From assembly GCA_027475525.1 (NCBI GenBank), contig JAMWFC010000077.1, positions 1,736,001-1,800,000 of the forward strand: a DNA stretch of 64,000 nt, in the 5' to 3' direction. Under the pieces are notes generated by a model that was given only the letters and a program-made list of their open reading frames with translations, ran no database searches and was not told where the DNA came from. The first letter of the stretch is position 1. Each line of letters begins with the position of its first letter. This stretch comes from Macrolepiota albuminosa. Taxonomy: Eukaryota; Basidiomycota; Agaricomycetes; Agaricales; Agaricaceae. Positions 55,011-64,000 of this stretch are shown one piece after another. The translations under genes and the position numbers were made by a program.

Positions 55011-56985
55011 CTTGTTTCTCAAAGAGAAGTCTATAATTCTAGAAGATAATATAAATCTAAAAGATAAATATAAAAACTTTAAGTTATGCACTATAAGTCA
55101 GTTATTTTAAAAGCAGTCAATATTAAATCAAAGTATAATATGCATGTAAAATACAAATATTAAATAATATAATTTTCTATTTTTTAGTTTGTTTATTTTA
55201 ATTAGAAAATTATATTAATAGAATGTATAAATCGGCACTCACATTTGGAGTGCCACTTATATTACATTATAAATTTATTATTTTTCTTCTTGCTAAAACT
55301 GTAGCTATCGATATTTATTTTTTTTGAAACTGCAATTTCTGCAAGTAAATAAACAAGTATTTTTATGCTGCAGCAAAATACTTTGCTAGTTATTAAGCAA
55401 TTCAGTGGCTGCTAATTAAGTAGCAGTTGGTTTAACAGTGTATAATATCATGAATTATACAAGTTGCACAGTGTTATCTAAAACACAAGTATTGCCCCTT
55501 AGCTCTTAGTAGAGTAAGAGTTCAAAGGTGGCAAGTAGGCTATAGCTAGGCATTTTCTTCACATTATAATATCCATCTGTTTAGGGTCTTTGAACTAGTT
55601 TTATTTGAGCAGACAATAGTCTAAGTACTGCTAAATCCTTCCTCAGTAAATCTTATATTAGATAAATACATAATGTAATATGTTCCAAAAAAATAGCATT
55701 TTGATAAAGTTAAAAAACAGTTTATAGCAGTGGTTGAATTTTTTGATAAGTCCTATTGCAAAGATAAAAACTATACAAAACTCATATATTATTAATAATA
55801 AAAAAGCCTCAAAAGAAGTTGAGCTTTCTACAACTTTAAAATTTACAATAGTCATATTCATTATAGAAGTAGATGCAAACTATATAAAGAAGTCATTTGA
55901 TATAATGAAGTACTTTACAGAATATTAAATATTCTGATGGGCAGTAGAAGCTTTTCAATAAACTTTAGCCTAAGCAATTTACTTCTTGGGAAACTACTGT
56001 GTCTTTGTCTACCAATAGACTTCCAATAAGAAGTTCAATAAACTCTAGCCTAGATGATTTATTCTCTGGGAATCACTAAGCCTTTGCTTATTAAATGCCT
56101 GTATATTTTCTACTCTATTTGAACTATTTATATTTTCTACTCTATTTGAACTATTTATACTCTTTTTATAATACACAGACTAATAGCTGCATATAATTTT
56201 TTATTCTGACCATCCAGCATTTCTGATCTAATTTGCTGCTCCAATTTTCATTTTGTGATGCATGTTTTAGTGCTACTATTCCATTCATCTTTCTTACATG
56301 TTTCAGTGTTACTATTTCATGCATCCTCTTCTTTGGATTCTTCTTTCATTCAATGCTTATGCCACTATTTGATTCATTTTTTCTTTTCTCTTGCTAAAAG
56401 CGCCAAATTGGTCATTGCTGATCAGATTTATCAGATCTTGCTTGTTTGATCTAGATCATCACAATTTGATGGCATTTTATCATCTTTGCCAGCTTCCATG
56501 CTTTCTCTCCTCACATAACAATGGCTAAACATTATTGAATTGATAGCTAGCACTGGTCCCCTCCTTTTATTGTTTTGTACTTTCTGTGTATTTGTTGGAG
56601 TATTTTTGTGGAGATATATTTTGTTGAGACTGCTACTAGGAGGCTTACAGTTTTTAGCCTATAATTAAATGTTTATTTTGACTTCTGATGCATGTTGTAT
56701 CTCTGACTGCTAGTACAGCATTATATCATCTCCTCCCCACTAAATACAGACTGTTCTCAGTCATTTACAGTTTTAGATTAGGTTAAGTACCATCTCTTTG
56801 CTATAATTTTTAAATTTTTGTTATAAACTTTCTATCACGTTCAAAGGTTTCCTTTGCATGTTTTTGCTGTCTTTCATTTCGCTCCAGAGCTTATTTAAGC
56901 TCTCTCTATATTGACACATACATTCTCATTTCCTCATCTCCTATAGCTTCTCCAACTGGTCCCAAAAAGCCTCTATTTTTACTAC
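55011..56985. other. AT-rich gene-free stretch
   Basis: Very AT-rich DNA containing one GGCACTC hairpin (55234) and a 27-bp tandem duplication at 56104-56157 (TATTTTCTACTCTATTTGAA and on). No gene seen; short open frames are expected by composition. Confidence 0.4.
55234..55254. repeat. GGCACTC hairpin
   Basis: GGCACTC-ACATTTG-GAGTGCC, a 7-bp stem with 7-nt loop, followed by ACTTAT and a T-rich TTGCTAAAACT context, as in the copies at 59760-60035. Confidence 0.7.
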
Positions 56986-56989
56986 TAGA

Positions 56990-59600
56990 GTCTTAGAACA
57001 AGAAGCCTAAATCATTCTTTCTGTTCCTCACTCAGATATACATTTCTAAGATAGAGGTCCTCTTCTAACTGCCCTTCCTGCCTTTTTCTCTTAACTCTTG
57101 TAGTTTAGAGGGTGTGATATCAATCTATTCTTCAATACTAATAGACAGAGTAATTTATTGCTTGGCCTTGCAGGCAGCAACCCTCTCTTGCTACCTAGTA
57201 CCATTCAACTCTGCCACTATGTAGTTTTCCCTCTAGTTCTAATTAATACTACCATGGGTCCCCAACAGCAAGCTGACATTTTTTTACTTAGAGATTTAGC
57301 TGTCACTATGTTTCTAACCAGCATTAAGTCTCTTAGTTTGAACTTGTATTTTTTAATAAAGGCTTCATTTTTACTTGTGAAATTCTCTGCCCATTTCAAC
57401 TTCTTCTTGCTAACTCTAGTCTCTATTTCCTCTATATGCTAGTAATGCTTTGCTAGCACTTGAGCTCTTAAGCCAATTAAGTCTTTTGTAGATACTGATC
57501 TATCAGGCCTGTCTACTAACTAAGTGGCTTCCACTAAGTCCAAGGGTAGTATAGGATGTGATCCAAGCATCCAAATATCTTTCTAACTGTAATCCTGTCT
57601 GCCCATATTACAAGTCAGAAAAACTAGTACTACTTGGTCTTGTCTTCACAGGCTTTATACAAAGCCTGCCTCGCATCTCAATGTGGTCTTTCTATCTTTC
57701 CATTAGCTCTAGAATTATAAAGAGCAATAGTTATGCCTTGTATCCCATATTTTTTAAATAGCCAATGCACAACTTTTATAAAGTGCTCAGCATTATCTGT
57801 GACAATGTTGCTTATGCATCCTATTTACAGATCACTTCTTTAAATAGCCACTACTCAATCAACTTGTGGTTATCAACTTTCTGCTTAACTTGGCAAGCAT
57901 GATAAATGTCTACATATCACTTTACATTTGCTTCTATTTTCAGCCACTAAAACCTTTTCTCAAATAAAGCCTTAGTTGCAAAAGTTCCTCTGTGACCAAG
58001 TACATCATGAGCTGACTTCAACATGTACATCCTCCTGTTTTTCTCTATAACTAGCTTATGTTTCACTTTTTTTCCTTTCTTGTAAAATCTTTCTTTTAGA
58101 TCAAAAAAGAACTGTCTTGCAAATCTGAGGAATTGTTTTTCTTTCAATTTTCTTGACACTTTGTCAGGATGCCTAAGCCAGTCCTGTACTAGTAACAAGA
58201 TCACCTCCTTCTCCACATTCTCTGAAGTTACTGCTAACAAATAACTTTCTTTTGTGTCAATCTCATCTATGAAGTTTTCTCTCTCAATCAGGTACTTTGT
58301 TAATCTTATTTGAATATTCAAAAAACATTGGCTTTAGATTATCTAGTAAAAACTGGTCTATAGAGGCATACTCTTTATCTCCTAGTTGTTTTTTTCTACA
58401 AGATAGACCATCCATACTGAAAGTCTTTTCAGGCACATGCCTCAAGGTGAAGTGATACATAAGTATAGCTTCTACTCAGGGCATTATAATAGCATTAAAT
58501 CCAATTTCTACGGTGCTCAGCATTTCCTTGAGGTATTTGGCATCACTTTCAACAACAAGCTTTTTGCACCTTAGTAATCAATAGCTGCTAACTTGTAATG
58601 CTCTTATAAGACCATACAACTCTCTTTTAGGTTGTAAAAATCTAGCCTCCTTCTCATTCAAAGTAATGGACCCCAATTTAGTATAAGTTCTCTTTTTGGG
58701 GTCTGCACTATTTTCTTAAAAGATCTCAAATCCAACACTCATCTAAGAAGTGTCTACTGCTAAGATGACAGCCTCCTTCTATTTTTTCTCACAGACAAAA
58801 GCCACATCATCCTTGTAAGCCTATTAATAGGCTCTGAGATCTTGACATAGTCTTGGATGAACATCCTGAAGGTGCCAAAAGTTTTCAGAAATTTTTTAAC
58901 TTTAGATATATTGCAGCAGTCTCCCTAACTCATGATTACTCCATATCTTTTGATTTCTGATTTCTACTACAGTGATTTCTGTACATAGCATAGACTTAGT
59001 CTCTGAGAAAGTTCCTCTAGCATACTTGATGCACTGAACAACTCTATTCACATTATTCAGATGCTCTCAGACAAAGTGCTTAATTCTTTTATTCTCGGCA
59101 ATAGTTTCATACCCTCCTCCTTCCAACTCATATCTAGTAATTCTGCAAGATATAAGTAACATCATCATAAAAAATGAGAACTGAATTAGTCTATTCCATT
59201 AGTAATTTTACCAATCTCAGAGCTCTATAAAGTGTCTGAAAAATATTATAGTCTCTAGACTTTGAATCCAAATTCTTTCTATCATATTCAACATATATAT
59301 TACACATCTCTTCACATACTCTTTCAACAAAGTGGTTGGCTAGTTATTTTGTAGCAGGAGATACTCAAGAATGAGCTATAGTGACCTTGTTTAGAGTGTC
59401 TAGACTATGTACAATTTTTAGACTTTTTCCATCTTTCTTTAGACCAGCAAGCTACTGTGATCTATATAAGGAGTTTGACTTTTTTATAAACCTCTACTTC
59501 CAACTTCCCCTAAATCTCCTTGTACAGGTCATTGTACTTTTTAGCGCTAGTGAGGTACTACTAATGCAATCACAGATGTAAAGTATTCCTTTTTAAACTC
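56990..59600 (-). pseudogene. Dead Ty3 pol (RT-RNase H-integrase remnants)
   Basis: Minus-strand order is preserved though stops are frequent. Around 58320-57947 lies the integrase zinc-binding region (NRRMYMLKSAHDVLGHRGTF then ATKALFEKRF, giving the H-x-H part of the HHCC motif). Around 57399-57217 lies the integrase C-terminal piece KYKFKLRDLMLVRNIVTAKS with WGPMVVLIRTRGKT (GPY/F-like). Between them are decayed catalytic-core words, and 58400-59600 reads as scattered RT/RNase H. The element is long dead and AT-enriched. Confidence 0.7.
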
Positions 59601-59728
59601 CCTCTTCTAGCTGTTATTCTATATAAAGACTTCATTTTACTGCATCATCAACTGGTGCAACAACTTCTTCTTTTCTAGCCATAAAATGCTAGGTCAATAA
59701 ACTGTTTGCACTTCTTTGCATATCTCCC

Positions 59729-59882
59729 AGCATATTCGAATATAATATGCATATCAATCAGCACTCACATTTGGAGTGCCACTTATCAATTTTTTTTTGC
59801 TAAAAAGCATATTCGAATATAATATGCATATCAATCAGCACTCACATTTGGAGTGCCACTTATCAATTTTTTTTTGCTAAAA
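59729..59882. repeat. Exact 77-bp tandem duplication
   Basis: Copies 59729-59805 and 59806-59882 of a unit containing AGCATATTCGAATATAATAT and the GGCACTC-type hairpin. A third, genuine copy follows at 84-bp spacing. Confidence 0.9.
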
Positions 59883-60035
59883 TTGAGTAAGCATATTCGA
59901 ATATAATATGCATATCAATCAGCACTCACATTTGGAGTGCCACTTATCAATTTTTTTTTGCTAAAATTGAGTAAGCAAATCGGCACTCACATTTGGAGTG
60001 CCACTTAGCAATTTATTTTTTTTTGCTAAAACTAA
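59729..60035. repeat. Array of hairpin termini next to the helicase gene
   Basis: The module ATCRGCACTCACATTTGGAG, then TGCCACTTA, a T-run and TTGCTAAAAT, occurs at about 59757, 59834, 59918 and 59979; the second is the artificial copy. The first three are preceded by the AT palindrome ATATTCGAATAT. A module copy also sits at 55231. It looks like the end of a repeated mobile element. Confidence 0.65.
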
Positions 60036-60222
60036 AATAACAAAAATTGCATTGACATAATCATAATATTTAGATTGAGCTTAGCTACTTAGTCAATATT
60101 TCTTTGCATATACATAGTGTTTGGAAAAATTGAAGGCAGGTTTTTTCTTTAATGCATATTTTATAAAGTTGATCTGTTAAAATGTAAAATATTAAATAGA
60201 ATATAGTATATAAAATATAAAA

Positions 60223-63200
60223 CTATAAACTGCTAGAGTCAATATCCATTGGCACTACATCTTTAAGCTGTTTATAAATTTGATAAAATGCAATAAGAAA
60301 CTGTATATGTCGAGGAAGTTCTGTATGGTCTTTAGGTTCAACAATAATCCATTTAGTAAAAGCTGCTGGAGATCTCCAATGTTTTTCCCAATCGTCAATA
60401 CCAATAGCTTGAGCAATAGGATTAAAGAAGGCAGCTCTCTCCTGCATTGGCTTTTGAGTCAAGATATGAGCAATAACAGTTGGCAAGAGTCTGGGAATAA
60501 TAGAATGATAAGGGCATTGTGATGCATTAGCAAGTTGACCTTTAAGATGTTGAGGATGATTAAACTCTTCTCGAAATGGAATCCAACAAATATAGCAAAT
60601 TGGCCAGACCGCAAAGGTTGTAAATTTCATCTGCTGCAGGCATTGCACCCAAATTGAGAAGAATCCATCGACTGCATGGTTATGAGGTTTTTGTTGAGGT
60701 TCTACAAGTCCATGAACCCAGCAAAAAGCACATCCAATGCTGACTATCTGATCAATGATATGCTTCAAAATAGAAAGCCTATTTTCAGCTTCTGAAATTG
60801 CATCTTTCAATAGTTTGCTGCTCATTTCTACATTGAATATTTGAGGCAATGTTAAAAAGATGCAATTAAAGTTTCAACAATTCTGACCTTGATTGTTTAT
60901 AAATAAAGCAGTACAATTGGGTCCTTTCTTGTGAGAATTGTCAAATGAAGAAGATGATAGGCCAAGTAGAGGGCAATCTAAAGTTGCAACTTGATTTGAG
61001 GATAACTATTGCAAATTATTTTAGCATTGATTAATAAAAGTTTTAAACATATATAAAACTTACATTATTTTGCAAAATGCGACAGTTATCACAAAGTGGT
61101 GCATTTTTAACTGAGAAGCATGAGTGGGCTACACCATCTAAAGCATATAGCTCTAGTAATTGACAATTTGGAGTTTTCATAAACCGCTTCATCTCAGCAA
61201 CACCTGTGTGATCGCCTGGAAGTGCATCCTTGTCCAAGTATGGAAGTCTGGAATAAAATAGCATGGAATGGCAGATGGATCCATCTCGGCCTCCTCGTCC
61301 TACTTCTTGAATAAAATGCATTAAACTATGCACTTCATAGTGAATTATGTGCCAAACAGAAGGATAGTCGATGCCTTGACCAAAGCCCATAGTCGCTACT
61401 ATCCATTGCTTGGAAAGATTGCCAGTAAGAGGTGTATGCCATTCATTTTGCCGCTGTTTTTTGATTTCTTTGTTTTTAGATTCGTCAGGATCCATCGTGC
61501 TGAAATAGAATGGAAAGCCAAGCATATCTGCTATATGCTGAACTTGTTGAACTGTTCGGCAATAAATGAGACCTCTTTTATGAGGCTGGAGCTGAATAGA
61601 AAGAGCATAATTTTGAAGCTCAGATTCCAGAAAATCAGTGTCGGCTATATGGCGAACAGTATATTCGATATTTCGTCTAGGATTGAGTGATCGGATTTCA
61701 TGAACTAGATGCCGAGGAATATCCATCCAGTTGCATAATAAATCAACAGATCGAGGAAAGATAGTGGCTGAAAGAAATGTAATGGGTTTTTGAAGAGCTG
61801 TTAACACTTTAAGAAGGTGAAATGTTTTGCGATATGCAGAGGTGTAAATATGATGGGCCTCGTCCATGAAAATGCGCTTGATTCAATACTTTGCAGCATT
61901 AGCCCATTCTCAAAACCTGTCCTGGGTAGCTAGATGATATGGAACCAAAACAATTTGATTTTTGATTGCATCTGATTTTGGATAGATGCTCCCAGAAATG
62001 ATTGTTTGATCAAGCCGCCGCTTCATATCTTCCACAAGAGATGTAAGAGGAATAATGACCAAGAACAGACTTTGAGGATGAAGAATAGCAGCTGAAAAGA
62101 ACCCTAAAGCTTTTCCACTACCAGTTGGCAAGATAGCAAGAACATGTTTGGTGGTAAGATTTGACTGCACCAATTCTGCTTGCTCAGGACAAGTCCAAGA
62201 ATAATTGTTAGAGTCATCTTGATGAGGCATAAGCAATCGGATTTTTGATAGAAGCTGAGGATGAACACATATAAGGTGCTGAGCATGATGAATTCCAGAA
62301 GGTGAAGGAGTAGCGCCAAGTGCATGAACAACTTCTTCAGCTATAGCAGGTGCCATAACTCCCAAATAGTGTTCTAGCTGCCCAACTATTTTATTGGTAG
62401 TCTCTTCAAATCCTTGTTGCAGCTCAACTTTGACATTGTTGAGCATAGTATGAATACATGCATCAAGCTGCATGAATAGATCTTCCTGGGATTTAAAATC
62501 TTGATTCTATATATAAATTTTTATAGTTTTTTTTAAATAAGAAACAAAATAAATATGCCCACCATGTTTGTATTTTTAATTTCTTTTACCAAAGAAGGAT
62601 GCAACTGATTGATGCATGCATGCCATCGGAAACAAACGCGCTGATCGGATGCAATTGAAGTATGTGAATTTCTTGGTAAAGCGTCATTGATTTGAAGAGC
62701 ATAGTGTTGTTCGCCAGTTTTTACTGAGTGATTAAACAACTCGTGGATTATTTTGAGATCTTCATCTTCATCGTCAGGAATGTGAAAATCAATATGCCCA
62801 ATATTGATTATAATACTGCACATCACCTGCTGCCAATCCCTCATACCCATTGCTTGATTTAGCATATTCTTTGTGAATGAGGATAAAGCCTTTGAAAAAT
62901 TATCTGTTTTCATAATTTTGCCACTTTGCACAAAGACATGAGTGAGATAATTTTCGGCATCTTCTTTGGGCATTAGACACATAATGGCCATATAAGAAGC
63001 AGCTGGATAGACAGTTGAAAGAAGAAGAAGAAGGAGCCGTGAAATTCGGAAGCTAGGAGAGTGGGCAACTTGACGAGTGACTCCATGGATATTTCTGGTC
63101 TTGGTGTATGTGGAAATAAAGGTGAGAGTATTGCTGAGCATAAAGAGATGCCGAGGACCATCTTTGTTATTCGCATATTTGAGGTCGTCACATTCTGATC

Positions 63201-64000
63201 CGCGAGCACCTCCACCCCATGTTGTAGAAGCAAGGCAAAACAATAAACCAACAATTTCATCAAGCAAGCTAAACCATTCCCAAAGTTCTGGTTTAAAAAA
63301 TTAATATATACTGCATCAATATTTAATTGCTTAGAAAAAGTACCTGCTCGAGCTTTTACTATTCCTTGAATATATTGAAAAAGTCTTGGATCTTTAGACA
63401 AGTGATGGAATAGTCGAGGGGCAAAGGGTTTGAGATTATTTTCATGCATAGAAAAAATTGAAAATCGAATATCTTCATTTTGAGGATCATCTCGAAACCA
63501 ATGTTCTGCATTTGCAGTGCTAGGATCCAGTCTTGAATCAATATAATGAAGTATATCATAGAAGTGGCAGCCTCGAAAAAGTTGTGCAATAAGAGATTCC
63601 ACTCGAATTATTGCATTATCCAGGCCTAGATAGAATTTTTTCAAAACAATCGGAAAGCCATCAATGCTGAGAGCAGTTTTTTCTGAATTCCAATTAAATC
63701 GAGCAATTCCTGGCTGAGATTTTGCAATAACAGTGAGGTGAAGCATGCTTTGCCGAAGAGAATTGAACATATGCTGCTCTCCTTCATGTATCCATGGCTG
63801 AATTTCTTGCTTATATATTCTAATTAATTAAAATATAAGTGAAATGAATTTTCTTTTTAAGAAATAAACATACACTTGGCATGAAGTTTCTGTAAGTTCA
63901 GCAAGGCGGATAATTTCCCAGCAAGCAGTAGCTCTAAAGCACCATTGAGCCCGCGATATATTATGAGGAAATTCTGGTGGAGAAGCAAGAGTGCCATAAT
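60223..64000 (-). pseudogene. RecQ-type, telomere-linked-like helicase, partial at window edge, two in-frame stops
   Basis: The gene enters from the right edge and ends at 60223. Exons include EIQPWIHEGEQHMFNSLRQS, an exon ending IVKARAG, then LWEWFSLLDEIVGLLFCLAS with GGGARGSECDD. The helicase core has a Q-like WTCPEQAELVQ, Walker A LPTGSGKA (62131-62111), DEAH (about 61864), SATIFP, IVATMGFGQGIDYPSVWHII and QEVGRGGRDG, so RecQ family motifs I-VI. A C-terminal exon (60849-60223) is CxxC/His-rich (CAFCWVHG, CYICW). These helicases are typical of fungal subtelomeres. Between motif Ia and II are two TGA codons (61910-61912 and 61883-61885) in an otherwise continuous frame, so this copy is probably inactive. 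Introns such as GTAAGT...CTTTAG are intact. Confidence 0.8.

Noticed and set aside
59729..60035. Classification of the helicase element as a Helitron
   Set aside because: No Rep domain, no 5'-TC start and no proper CTRR end after the hairpin (ACTTAT or ACTTAG instead).
63200..63267. GARGSE motif in the helicase gene as box I of a tyrosine recombinase (Crypton or Starship type)
   Set aside because: No downstream H-x-x-R or catalytic Tyr could be aligned, so the resemblance is a short word only.
1..64000. CRISPR arrays, ribosomal RNA genes, bacterial operons
   Set aside because: No spacer-repeat pattern or rRNA sequence noticed; gene structure is eukaryotic throughout.

Overview
The window looks like nuclear DNA of a mushroom-forming basidiomycete (Agaricomycete). 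The intact genes are cut by many 45-65 nt GT-AG introns. Their families are typical of these fungi: P450, sesquiterpene synthase, laccase, AMSH-type deubiquitinase, DUF2235 protein and an MCT-like MFS carrier. Chromodomain Ty3 elements, a telomere-attaching Penelope-like element and a RecQ-type helicase are also present. I cannot fix genus or species. The left half is ordinary gene space; the right half is AT-rich, repeat-laden and subtelomere-like.

Layout. 1-4 kb: minisatellite and a broken Ty3 gag-protease. 5-9.3 kb: an intact MFS carrier, then a P450 5' fragment and a sesquiterpene synthase pseudogene, perhaps a decayed terpenoid cluster. 9.8-27 kb: a small membrane protein, an AMSH-like relic, an intron-containing tRNA-Gly, an unknown gene, AMSH, a complete P450, a C2/membrane protein and a DUF2235 hydrolase. 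27-36 kb: little coding, one MITE-like element and a satellite. 36-39.4 kb: a small pseudogene and a laccase 3' end cut off by a ~350 bp satellite. 40.8-44.8 kb: parts of two Ty3 elements and an iteron array.

45.2-53.5 kb is the most interesting part. An unrecognised gene begins with five consecutive 12-nt microexons, and several of its introns share a palindromic core with the neighbouring satellite. The gene is truncated by telomeric TTAGGG repeats. Directly attached is an antisense endonuclease-lacking Penelope-like retroelement of the Coprina/Athena type. It has an open RT frame, two 694-bp repeats each carrying a hammerhead ribozyme, an internal telomeric junction, and an intron whose removal or retention would switch between a lysine-rich ORF1 and an ORF1-RT fusion. 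53.5-64 kb holds more satellite, a dead Ty3 pol and a telomere-linked-type helicase gene with two in-frame stops, running off the right edge.

Data caution: twelve places carry a tandem duplication of exactly 77 bp. A constant unit in unrelated sequence points to unmerged contig overlaps of a k=77 assembly. At least two genes (the complete P450 and the C2 gene) appear frameshifted only because of this.
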